DNA from: Brasenia schreberi
Lineage: Eukaryota > Streptophyta > Magnoliopsida > Nymphaeales > Cabombaceae
NCBI GenBank assembly: GCA_036023115.1
Contig: JAYKKT010000079.1
Location: 13,135,501-13,199,500 of the forward strand
Reading direction: 5' to 3'
Length of the DNA: 64,000 nt
Shown here: one piece after another, positions 12,059 through 23,409 of the stretch
How positions within the stretch are numbered: the stretch's first letter is position 1
Layout of the letters: each line of letters begins with the position of its first letter
The notes under the pieces: generated by a model
Told to the model about the DNA's origin: nothing
The model's input: the letters and a program-made list of their open reading frames with translations, nothing else
Databases searched by the model: none
Program-made: the position numbers and the translations under genes

Positions 12059-12870
12059 TTCATCATGGCCATGCCCTGGAAGTAACAGGTCAACTGGTCA
12101 CCCATCATCTTTCAACACCACAACTCGAAGTCATCATGACCATGGCTAACTTCATGCATGCCGTCTTTCATGAATTGCTGTCGATGTAGATGGAGATAAA
12201 AACCCAAGCTTCAAGGAGAAGTTCGTATTCGCTCTCGTGGAGGGCCTTCGGGAAAACAACGTCTCTTTCTGTGTGTTTGTGTGTGTGTGCCGTTCCTCTC
12301 TTCCCCAATATTATGATGCCATAGATTGCAGTCCCTTTTCTAGCTGACAGAAATTTGATATATACATTTCTGTTGATCATGTATGCTTCTGAAACATCAT
12401 TGTGCAACAATCTCTTCCCTAGTCACATTATTTGTTCAATTATCTTCTCTTTTGTTTAATTAAGGAGAACTCTTAATTCCCGTTAGTTCTTTTAGTTCCC
12501 GTTCATATGTTTCATGATTACTTCTATTCACCTTATTTACAAATCAGTATGATTACTTCTATTCATCTTATTTACAAATCAGTGCTCTCACCGAGTTTGT
12601 GTCTTTGTGGTGTTGAAGAAGCCACAGGTGAATCTTTTACAAATCAGTGCTCTCTCCTGCATATCCCCCAGCTCCATATCCGCCAGGTAAATCTTTTTTC
12701 TTAAAATAGAGACGGCAGATTAATTAATTTGAACCCTTTAATTATGTTAATATGTGCATTCTTCATGTTCAATTATGCAGCAGAATACCCGTATGAAGCA
12801 TGCTAAACCTAAATCGTGGTGCTATATAATAATGGTGGTAATGCTTCGGTTCTCTACTGAAGACAAGCAA
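12059..12870 (+). pseudogene. Decayed duplicate of the C2-domain gene
   Basis: DNA-level duplicate: it keeps intron and 3'-flank sequence, so it is not a retrocopy. Present: the end of exon 1 and its donor (12061-12090), part of exon 3 (about 12187-12265, including the acceptor), intron text near 12374-12440, a piece of exon 5 (about 12655-12685), and the exon 6 acceptor with an altered ending (12778-12806). Missing: the start codon, all of exon 2, the end of exon 3 and all of exon 4. A second exon-1-like scrap lies at about 12127-12143, and a 36-bp tandem duplication at about 12514-12585. It cannot encode a C2 domain. Confidence 0.8.
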
Positions 12871-13164
12871 AAATCAAAAAGAATATTTACAGCCATGTAA
12901 CTGTGAACAATCATCATGCCATGGGAATGTCTAACAAGACGGTCTTTGGCTGTCACCACTCTTAGCTTGATCATTGTAGTGAAATGGGTCGAGTTGTGAG
13001 TGTGAGGGCATACTAAACAAGGAAGCTGGGGATGGTCGGTTGACACCTCCAAAGCCCTACATGAATCAAGCCGATTAGGCAAGGCAGCTAACTCAACATA
13101 ACTAGGGTTTGGGCCAAATCGGGCAAATATGCAGATTCACCAAACTCAACGAGACTAGAGAAAT

Positions 13165-15900
13165 AGACTTGTTTGTACTAATGTGCTTTTACAAGTTTGA
13201 GAGCCTACGAAGAGAGATTCTATGAGAAAATAGTTCTCTAATATCGCAATATTCATCCTATCTCAAATCTATCCTTTAGATCAATGTTCACCTCTACAAT
13301 TACCACAAATTCTGGTTTTTGTTCTTGAGCAAATTATGCCGGTGAATATTAGAAAGTAGCCCATTCCGACTGTTCCTATGTGTATTATGACTGTTTTAAA
13401 ACAGTCCGAGTAATTGCCCAAATGCATTCTATTTTTGCATCTTAAATGAAATCTTTGGAATACAATTACGCAATCATTTATAATACGTGGACAGACATAA
13501 TACATCACAATAGAAAATCAGACAATTTCTTACATGGATATAACAACAACAACTAAGCCTTTTCCCATACTAGACGGGGTCGGCTAAATTTCTTACATGG
13601 ATATGGATTTGTTTAAATATTGACAAAGCATAAAGAAAAAGAGTTCATGCATAGGGTAGATGCCTTTATGTCCATTAATGGGACAATTCCCAGATACACA
13701 TAATACACCAACCTATTCTAATACAATATTGATTCTGCCTATCTTTCAATATTGATTCAGCCTATCTTTCACCTGATTGATCCTAAGGTTCCCTGTGATT
13801 TTGTAGTCCTTGATAATTGAAAATCCAAAGAACACGTAAATAACTAAGTTACAAATAAACTAAGTAAAGAACATATAAAACAATCAAATGCTCAATGTGA
13901 TTCTCCATCCTAGACATCTAAAACAATCATACTTTAAAGTTAATTACTTTAATTATATCAATAGCAAAAATAAATATAAAAACTTACTCGATCTTCATTA
14001 TTATCAAGTTGACTATGTATAGGAAGATATTGATATACCACGCTTCTTCGAAAACTAGTTATTCTTGACCTTGTAGGTGTGCCAATACCTAGACCTCTCA
14101 TAGCTGCAATGAAGTTTACCAATGACATGCTCCATTGCTTTCTTAAAAGAAGTATCAGTAGATGATGAACTTGATTCACAACGAATATTTTCATATTCAT
14201 CAAAAAAACTTTATTATATTGTAGTAAAAAAATATGTTTGTATGATAAACTATAAAAAAATTCTAAACATATAGTAGAAGAAATTAAAGTATTTAATGCT
14301 TTTGCAAGTCTTGCCAGGTTTTCATAAAAAAATCTCCACCTTTCTTATCTTTGTAGTAGCCATATAGGCATTTAGTTCATTGATTGTCAAGTACAAGTGA
14401 GCTTATCCCTATATTATACGTAGACATAAAATGTTATTATTAATTAGACATATTTTAAGTAACTCATACACGAAAACTTGACATGATCCATTAAAAATTA
14501 AAATATGATACCATTACTAGATTGTAATGATATGTAGCTAAGGATGTGGTTCCCTAGTTATCCTTTGATCTTACTTCACACTAATTGTTTTCATATTAAA
14601 GCTTTGTTTTACTTTTGCATCAGATTGCTATAATTGTTTAAGTTTTTCTCAAGAAGCATTTTGAAGGCCTTCTATATAAGACTATGTTCTCGACGATATC
14701 GTGAAGATGTGATGTATGGGTCATAATATCTTTACTTAATATCATTCATATAATCTTACAAGCTCTTCTATAAATGCTTCTTATACAACCTCTTAATCGT
14801 ATAACTTGAAACTTCAAGTCTTGTAGTGCGATATAAAAAGTCAAATTTGATCTACAATGAAATCAAAATACATAATATATAATAAGGTGATACATATGCA
14901 AGCATATGTAATTAAAAACAATATTACCTAAAGTTCATCCCAAATACTCTCAAACACTCTTTCTATAGTTCTTTCTTTGAAAAGAAATCGATTTTAGTAT
15001 AGTAACCAAGGGCATGCAACAACTTCTTGGAATTAATGTTGACAACCTCACCACCACTAACTAACATTGCCTTTTCTTCTCCATTTAGATGAAAGTAATT
15101 CTGCATATTCTCATCTACTACTCCTCAATTCCTCAATAACATATTCTTCTACCTGCATTTCAATTGAATTGTTTCTCCTATAATCATGATACCTTTTCTC
15201 TTTTCAACTTTCTTTCAACTTTGTAAATCATGTTTAGGTGTACTTGAAAAGTAAATCACATATATATGAACTTAATATTCTTAAAAATATAAAATAAAAT
15301 AATACAATAACCATGTTTAAGACCTCTTCACCATGTCACTTAAAACTTCAAACCTTGTGTCATCTAGAATGTCAACTTTGGCTTACAATGAAATTAAAAT
15401 GCACAATGTTTACATCTACATATATATATAATAAATTAAAAGTGATATGTATGTAAGGCATATATAATTAAAAACAATATTACCTAAAGTTCCTCTCAAA
15501 TATTTTCAAACACTCTTTTTGCATTTTCTTGTTTAATAAAGTAAGAAGAAGTTACCCATCTTAGCATAGCAACCAATGACATACAATAACTTCTTGATAT
15601 TTGCATCCACAACCTCACCACCATTGACTACCACTGACCATTTTTCTCCATGTAGAGGCAAACAATTATGCAATACAGTTCTACATCTTCATCGTCTTTT
15701 ACTCCACAACTGCTCCACAACTTTCTTCTCCTTGTGTTTCATATTGAATTGTTTCCTCTTCAATCGTGATACCTTTTTCCTAGTCAACTCTCCTTCTATT
15801 TTGTGAATCATGTTCTACATATAGGTGAATTTGATGTTCTTCAAATGTAAAACAAAGATAATACAATAATCAAGTTTAATACTCATGTCCTCCTCTTACT
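13165..15900 (-). pseudogene. Relic of a Transposase_24-like (CACTA-type) gene, copy A
   Basis: A block of about 2.7 kb that recurs, diverged and in the same orientation, at 23410-25900. The minus strand gives short coding-like islands separated by intron-like AT-rich spacers. One island, near 15590, reads VVNGGEVVDANIK and is followed further along by an apparent donor AGGTAATATTG. Another near 14080 reads MRGLGIGTPTRSRITSFRRS, like the R-G-x-G-x-G signature of plant Transposase_24 proteins. Stops and frameshifts occur throughout. The multi-exon layout is inferred from conservation of splice-like junctions between copies. The family call is tentative. Confidence 0.45.
13542..13586 (-). mobile_element. 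45-bp 5'-truncated RTE LINE insertion with 18-bp target duplication
   Basis: Only the LINE 3' end is present, on the minus strand: AACAACAACAACTAAGCC, then the complement of the CCCCGTCTAGTATGGG motif, ending in GGTCGGCTA. It is flanked by perfect 18-bp repeats AATTTCTTACATGGATAT at 13524-13541 and 13587-13604. This is a textbook target-primed insertion that aborted almost at once. It lies inside copy A of the CACTA-type relic. Confidence 0.9.
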
Positions 15901-16099
15901 GCATATTTCTCTAGCATGCGTATATAAAAATATGAAAGAATAAGTTTTGTATAAAAAATTCTAATAATTCATTATAAGTTTATAATAATAAATATACTCT
16001 TCATAAATAGTGTCACATACCTGAATGCATGCCACTATTATACTCTCTTAAGTTGATATTAAACTGATCACATACCTAAATGCATGTCACATAGGATCT

Positions 16100-16720
16100 T
16101 GGTCATTAGTGTGGATTGTCCTTGATAGACTTCTTGATTCAATGAGTATCCTAATGGTTATCTCGTTCTACCCATCCATTTAGGCATAATATATTGTTGA
16201 ATACACTAATTTAATGCCAAAGTTTTCGATAAAGACCACCAAGAGTTCCCATATGAATTTCTCAATATCTTTAAGCTTGAGAGCAAAAAAGGTGTCAATT
16301 TCATCCTGCGTTAGCGATAAATTGTTGACCTTCCAAATGAAACTTCTTAGCTCTTTCTTACTTCTACGCAATCTTGCTTCAATAATAGCTTTGGCTTTAT
16401 TTGTATCAACTTCTATTCACTTGTTGTGTACTATGAAGCCGAGGAAGTGCCCAACCACCATAAGAAAAGCACATTTTTTAGGATTCATTTTCAAATTATG
16501 CCTTCTTAGGCATTTAAAATCTTGCTCGAGATCAAACAAATATTGATCGTTGATCACAACATCATCGATGTATAAATTCATCACCCTCTTATATGTAGTT
16601 ATAAACACCCAAAATATGTCTTTAAAAATTATTTTCAAAAGGTTAGTTTCAAGACACATGGTGTGAGACCTTGAGTCTTGATTGTTTAAAAAATTAAAGC
16701 TCACATAAAGAAGAAACAAA
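16100..16720 (-). pseudogene. Ty3/gypsy reverse transcriptase fragment joined to integrase fragment
   Basis: Reading the minus strand from 16720 down: LYIDDVVINDQYLFDLEQDF (the catalytic Y-x-D-D box and following helix), LRRHNLKMNPKKCAF and GHFLGFIV, then SKKELRSFIWKVN near 16350. These are typical of the RT palm and thumb of plant gypsy elements. Near 16200 it switches to IENFGIKLVYSTIYYA, which matches the integrase region also seen at about 30870. The RNase H part is missing, so an internal deletion joins RT to integrase. The frame is broken. Confidence 0.75.
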
Positions 16721-16729
16721 TATGCTTTT

Positions 16730-19230
16730 TGAAAGAAGAATAAAAGGTAGAATTTTGAAGACCTCTAGCTTCGAGGCAACGAAGTGAACCTCATCTAAAA
16801 TTTATTCTATAAAGTAGGTTAACCATGGCTAGTTACCCCTCCTTAGGTGTTTCTAACTCCAAATGAACTTCATTTAAATTCTTACGTCAATTACACGTTT
16901 TGATCCAAGAAACCCTCTTGAGTCAAAATCTAAACCTACTTTTATTTATTTGTCCATGGGAATTTATTAAAACAGAAATTATTTATATTGGATATTAAAT
17001 ATAAGCTAGTTTTATATTTATTGTGTATAAAATTTTGAAACTTACAAGCCCATATGAATTTATACACATTTGGGGCACTACATGAGGCTCTATTTACAAA
17101 AATAATGTTTTCAATGCATACATGTATGTATGAGGAATTGGTTTTCATATAGAATTTATATTTTGAACATTATTAGACATTAAATATGAGAGAAGCTAAC
17201 ATTCATGGAAGATACTAGTCATACTCCCCTTTTGCTCTTATCATTACCATTTTGTCAAAAAGTTCTACATTTGCATTTATTTCAAAAACAAGGTAAAAAG
17301 ATAGACTTAATTCAAAAAGCTTATTATATATTTATGTAGATGACTCAAGTCTTAACTCATTAAATCTCATTGAACTCACATTTGTCCTAGTCCACCCATG
17401 TCTACAGTTCTAAAATTTATTTTGACTAAAAATTCTATAGTCAAGCACTATTAAAAATTCAATTTTGAGCCAAACCAAGTCTACATTAGCAATGACTTGC
17501 CCCACCTCATTGGAATCAAGTCCAGATCAAGTCACAATAGGATGTTCTACTTTGATGCTTTATGGCCAAAAATTATCAAGCTTCATCAATGTTTCAAGTT
17601 AAGACAAAAACTCTTATTAGAATTGAGCTACCTTGAGAAGCCATCCAAGCCATGTCAAGCCTCCAAGATGAAGTGAGTCATCCAAGGAGCGGCCAAGCCA
17701 CATGTGAGCTAGATATTCAAACTTACATTAAGCCATCAAGCCAAAATAGAAGACATTTAGCCACATGAGCTTTACAATAAATAAGTTATAATTAAAGCTT
17801 TAAATTCTAACATTTTCTATTTGTTGGAGATATTGTAGAGATCAAATATTACTTTTCTGTTATGGCTGGATTTCCTTTTATAAATAGGTCCCTTGGCTCT
17901 AATTATATATCTCTCCATTTGTTAAGTGCTTCAATAAGATTCAGCAAAGGGGCGTATCCTTCTCCTCTTCTCTTATTCTCTCTCTCCTCTCTTGGTGTGT
18001 ATGAATGTCGTTTGGAGGGATCAACAGGAGTATTGGCTGCTATCAACACAAAGGAGTGTCAACCTCATCTAGTGCATGTTTTCCACAAGAAAACAAGCCA
18101 AAGGAAGTCGGCCAACTCTCTTTCTCCTCAAAAAGGCAAGTTTCGATCCTTCCTTAAGCGTTAATAGTATAAATCACCCTTTGGCTCTTCTTTTGATTTC
18201 ACCAACTACCCTACTTCTCGTATTGATTTAAAATAAATTTCATGCATCTTATCTCCATCGCCCCACTTAATCATCCCATCCCTTTTATCGCCTAGCTATT
18301 TCTTAATCAATCACATAGTTGCTTAGATCCCTAATATTTTAATTTAATTCCATTAGCCAAGTTAAGACACTCATCAATCTCTCCCATCTAGTTCTTAATT
18401 TCGTTGCATACCTTAACCTTTTATCTTTAGCATAGCTCTTAGTTAAACCCCACTAACCTTCTATTTTTATAAACCTTAGCCTAATTAGCTAGTATCCCCA
18501 AATAATCGATCCACTTTTATATTTCCTATTTTTTTGGCACAAACAGATCTTATCAACCCCACCTATTTTTCTGATTTAGTAATAACCTTTTAAAATCCAT
18601 TAGGTCACCATAGCCTTAGTCGACTTTGCTGTCTACCATAACCGTCCCGAGTCCTAGAAAACCTCATACTATTTTGCACCGTAACTCCTAGCCTCACCTA
18701 ATTCCACCGACCCTCTCTCCTGTGGGTGCTTCAGTTCGTTACATCTTGATCTTCAAAAGCCTATCATAACTTCATTCTTTGTTCTTGATTATTATTTCTG
18801 TTGGTTTTGTGTAGTTTCATCAATTTCCCTTAGGCATCTTCACGTTTGCACCATTAAGGTTCCATAGTTTCATTGTTTCGCTGTAGTTCTTTTAGTTCTA
18901 AGACCCATTCCATATCCTTAGCCACCACATCTTATATCATAGTGCATTAGTTCATTTCATAACACTCATCAGTTTCCCGCATCTTAGGTTTTACAAGTCC
19001 ATGCTAATTCAATAGTTATTCTTAGGGCTTCTTCATACATCATGCTTGCTTTAGATCACAAGCATCCTAGATCGTAATTGCATTGGTCTGGCCTTGATTC
19101 GTTTGAATCCCTATCATTTCAGCATAGCCATTTAATTTCAATATTCTGTACCCAAACATACCAGCTGAATCTACATTCGCCATATAGTTGTTTCTGCACC
19201 TAAGTTAGTTGCATCATATTTATAACTAAT
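16730..19230. other. Gene-free, LTR-like stretch
   Basis: No gene recognised. The part 17640-18200 has the feel of an LTR: AGCC-rich words, a TATA box at 17879, and then CT-rich DNA. The 100-codon ORF at 17862-18164 covers this leader and shows no known motif. No second LTR or border was found. The stretch 18180-19220 is C/T-rich with no coding signal. Confidence 0.35.
17879..17886 (+). promoter_or_regulatory. TATA box, probably of an LTR relic
   Basis: TATAAATA in the context CCTTTTATAAATAGGTCCC, followed by a CT-rich leader. It resembles plant LTR promoters. The associated element was not identified. Confidence 0.35.
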
Positions 19231-19273
19231 ACCCCGTCTAGTATGGGAAAAGGCTTAGTTGTTGTTGTAGTTG
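19231..19273 (+). mobile_element. 43-bp 3'-end fragment of an RTE LINE
   Basis: ACCCCGTCTAGTATGGG then AAAAGGCTTAGTT with GTT repeats, on the plus strand. It matches the 3' end of the LINE at 7123-10400. I could not find a clear target duplication in the flanks. Confidence 0.8.
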
Positions 19274-19279
19274 CTTATA

Positions 19280-20310
19280 TAGATCACTCGTCCTCGGCAA
19301 GTAAAGTCCGGAATCAATTGTAGAAACCTAGTCTTGTTGACTCAAACAACATAGAAAGGCTAACCCAAACCATTATCTGTAATGGTCGAAGAGACAACCA
19401 TGAGTGAATCAGTATCAAGACTGAGTCGGTTGTTCGCTAACTTCAAGTAGTATGTCTTGATAGCTTTATGTAGAAGGGTGTAGAATTTGATGCATTGATT
19501 GGTTTTCTGAGTATCCGCATTGTGCCATTTACGATATGTTGAAAATTTGAATTGCTGATCTCTTAGTAATATTTTCAAAATATGATTGGTCTTAGTGATT
19601 TCAAAGAGGAAGGGAACCTTAGCATCAAACTCCTTTTATGTGCCTTCAGGAGTCCATAGAGTAGTATAGGCATATGAAAGTCCCTACTTAAGCTGGAGCA
19701 CCATAGATAGCATCAGAAGCATCAGGATTGTCCACATTTGAATAATGTATCATCTCTTCAATACACAACATTTCTAAATGATGTTGAGGCTTCCATGGTT
19801 TGCCATCTATTATGCAACTGGTGCATTAGGATATTGAGTATGTGCTCCACCTCAGTTGCTCAGTTTTCTAACTACACCAAAGTCAGACAAAAGTGACCTG
19901 CCAAGCCCTTGTAAATCTTTGGTCTCAAACAATTCCTAGCCAAGGGAATGTACTAAGCTTCTATAACTTGTATTTGAGAATGGACATCATGTCATGGAAC
20001 TTCTCGAAGAAGGGCTCGACGATTTCATCAGCCATTTGTCACATTTCATGAAGTTATTCGGAGTACGCTAAGGCTTTATCTTATTATATCTCTTCAAGAA
20101 AGCCTGTTATATCAATTCTGACATCTATATTGAACCAAACTTCACAAACAAATACCAATATGAGTGCTACCGCTTAATGAAGAAACAAAAGGTCTTAGCT
20201 TGTGGTATTTACTATCACCTAGTTCTCCTCATTCCAACATGAACTAATCTAGGAGTTCTCATGGGTACTTGTTGGCCTAGCCTTCGAAACTTTTGAACTT
20301 TGCCTTGGAA
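19280..20310. other. Gene-free, repeat-like DNA
   Basis: No motif recognised on either strand. A 72-codon minus ORF (19360-19578) has no known domain. It is probably retroelement debris. Confidence 0.3.
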
Positions 20311-20319
20311 CCTCTAGAG

Positions 20320-21570
20320 ATTGGGGGCATTCTCTCCACCCAATCGGGATATGACTTTCAATTGACCCTGGCCTCGAGAGCCTAACACTCTACACCGAGA
20401 AGGTCATGGAAAAGGTCAATCCCTATATAGAGGAACATCCTCGTGTTTGAGTGTGGCTAAGGTACTGGTATAATCAGTGGCTGATGATACCGGTTGCTTG
20501 GTTAGAACTATTCGGGTGGTGCCAAATATACTCTCTAAGGATAATCAGTCTAAATTGGCTGCCAAGGGAACATTTGAGGGCCAGGGTCGACATGACGTTG
20601 TAGAGGGACTGTAGGGGAACCCACTAGCACCATTGATGCTGAAAAACTGACTACCTATGACGGCACCGAGATGTCAGAGACTTTATACATTCCCCCTTCA
20701 CAAGATAAAAGGGCTGTCCCGAATTGTTGATTTAGGCGTGACATAACTCCCAATATATGCTGAAAGTAGCCCACAACTGAGTTTGAGTCTAAGAGGCATC
20801 TTCAATTGGCCACTTCCACCTTTTAACTAGCGATTCCTTTTCTCATATAACAACTAGCTAATTTGAAATCACTATTGGGAAAGCCTCCTTCATAAGTAGA
20901 GAAAAAGACTGTTAGGCATCAAACGTTTGTATGTGAAGCCAATTCTGGATAGATGGGTTCACCTGCTTGCACACCAACTCATCATTGAGGGCAGATGGAA
21001 AACTTAGTTTTCTAGTTTCGTAATGGGTGAAGCCAATTCTGGATAGATGGCTTCACCTGCTTGAACACCAACTCATCATTGAGGACAGATGGAAAACTTT
21101 GTTTTCTAGTTTCGTAAGGGTTTCGCCTAAGAGGAGATGCTGAAGACTAGGGAGACGGATTCTCTGACACTATCGCACAATTATTGTGGATTAGTGAGCC
21201 ATGCTCATTGTTGGAAACATTGGTACTCGTGAACACCATCGGATACTCCGGACCAGATCTTATATGCATGTACTATGTAGTTCCAAAAGCATAGTGTCCT
21301 ATCGTACATGGCAAAGAATATGTTGCCATTAGGAACAACACCAATTCAAATGTGATGTGTGTGATCTTGCTGGATGGTGTTCATGAAGTGTGCCGCGTGC
21401 CAGCGGATCAAGTGACGGTTGTGAGTCCCTAGAATCTGTAAGAGCGTGTCCGAGTACCCTTGATACCATGAGCTTGAGTAGATCTTGATGTGATCGGTGA
21501 AGGAAGCAATAAGTAGAAGTCTAAAAGAAAAGTACTCTCTTATTCACACTGAGGAAGTTCCTAAAGATAG
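20320..21570. repeat. Unclassified dispersed repeat, copy 1
   Basis: The parts at 20320-20550 and 20930-21570 recur in the same order and orientation at about 52210-52445 and 54010-54600. In the second copy the parts are pushed further apart by later insertions. No domain could be named in either strand. Inside it, a 94-bp unit is tandemly duplicated (20933-21026 and 21027-21120), whereas the second copy has one unit. Confidence 0.6.
20933..21120 (+). repeat. 94-bp tandem duplication
   Basis: Two nearly identical units start GTGAAGCCAATTCTGGATAG at 20933 and 21027. They differ by only a few substitutions, so the duplication is recent relative to the host repeat. Confidence 0.85.
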
Positions 21571-21574
21571 CTAC

Positions 21575-22840
21575 AACTAAGCTACACTACTCCTAAGAAA
21601 GAAAATGTACTAAAGTAAAAGAGATGGCAATAAGTATGCTGCCCTTCATTTCTGCCGGCACATCCCCTGGCTTCGCAGTCCATCGTCTTGCCCCCACTGC
21701 TCCACTGCCATGAAGATAGGTATGATTCTCCTTAGTTTCAACTGTTGTTAATTAGGCTCCTGAAATAACTTGATTCCTCTTCATAAAGAAAATCAGCTTG
21801 CATCCAATGTCAGATATGTTAGACGTTGCCCACATTGCCTCGAGTTTTGGCATACGTTGTGACTTGAAATCCCTGTGACGTGGACCTGTTAACACCCTCG
21901 AGCTTCTGGTCATTTCTACACTTGACAAGGCATACAATGACATATACACAAGTAAAGCAACTAGCTTGGCGTGAGTGGACACACTGGGCTTGCTGGAAAG
22001 GTTCTCTTGGGAGTGAGCCTGTTAATTGACTAGGCATATTCCTCAAATGGTTGTAGTGATAAATTGACTGGGTTGTTTTCTATCTGCATGCAAACAAAAC
22101 ACTATGACTTTATACGTCTATGAGGTGAAGTGTCATCACCCTGAGTGCATTAACTAACCTTTCTACTTTTGTCTTTTCAGGTGGAAATCTAAGATACGTC
22201 TACTTCTATCTTTATAAGTCTCACTCGCCCAGAATTTCCACACTCACATGGGCATAAGACGTCTGAAATCTGTTGTTACAGATTGCCTTTATAACTTGGT
22301 TATTTTCTTACCCATGCAAGTGGAAAGGAGATCATAGATTGGAGGATGACATGATCAGATCTTTGAGGCGAAGCGTTACGTCTTGCATAATCTGGCCTTC
22401 TGGCTGCATAAACGAATTTTGTTGTTTCAGTCAAAAAAGAAAAAGGAAACTAAAACGAAATCGCGCTTTCTATCTCATAGATAATGTTCAATACGAATTT
22501 TGTTGTTTCCTGCTTTTCTTTTCTGGAAGTTCGGGTTGGCAAACACCTAGAGGATGGATACAAAGAGGTACCTGAGTGCCCTCAGAGAGTTTGAACTCAA
22601 AACCTCAGATAAGAGCCCGATTTCCTGTTGTTGCGGTCATGAATATTTGAGCTAAAAATCTATAAAGCTCATAAATGTTGAGCCCCCAAATTCTACTATG
22701 GTCAATGTAATGCATTTACTAATAAATGACAAGTACGTGAGGATTTGGCTTTGGTTCCAAGTATACCTAACCTGTACAAGTTCCTGCTCATGAGAACATG
22801 ATTTACCAAATCTATTTATTTGATTTTTCAATTTCCATCA
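21575..22840. other. Gene-free stretch
   Basis: No coding motif recognised. Overlapping ORFs at 21752-22046 (minus) and 22273-22575 (plus) show nothing known. Confidence 0.3.
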
Positions 22841-22849
22841 CCAGCTTGA

Positions 22850-23016
22850 AGCAAAACTTAAAAAACCGCCTCTTCTTAGTTCATGAACGGATCGTATACT
22901 TTGACATGGGTACGGCAACCATTGATCAAGTTCACACGTGGTTTCACATTCCCAAGCTTCCAGTGGAATACTACATGGAGAGAGAACTGTGCGACACTTC
23001 GCAAGAGTATGTGTAA
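22850..23016 (+). pseudogene. Possible LINE ORF1 (DUF4283-like) fragment
   Basis: The plus strand reads FDMGTATIDQVHTWFHIPKL followed by PVEYY. This resembles the W-x-R-I-P-x-L-P-x-E-Y-Y core of DUF4283, found in the ORF1 protein of plant L1-type LINEs. The match covers about 30 residues and no nucleocapsid zinc knuckle follows, so the call is weak. Confidence 0.35.
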
Positions 23017-23409
23017 GGTAGGATAAAAACAAGCACCTCTTTCCCACTATGAGAGGGAAAGAATATCACGTAGAGTTTGAAGGTCTTCATACTGAACGTC
23101 TTAAATGTGGTTTTTTTGGCCTTCGCTAGAGATTGCAAAGAGAACGAAATCTCCTACTGAAGGTGTCAAGGAGAAAGATTGAGCTACAAAACCCGATCAA
23201 GGAGCTAGAGATTAAAAAGGGAATGAAAACATTCCACTTTAGTTTGGAACCGCTCCAGAGGTTTTAACTGTACCAGGTTAAGAAGTGACTGGAACAGAAA
23301 CTGGCCATACCGAACCTGAAATTGAGGACCACCCACTTTAGTTTTGGTTCCACCTTCCACCTTCCATTCAACCAGGACCATACCGGCTGGTTCCATATTA
23401 AAACGGACT

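Noticed and set aside
17862..18164. 100-codon ORF after a TATA box
   Set aside because: It starts before the expected transcription start and covers a CT-rich leader typical of an LTR; no known protein motif.
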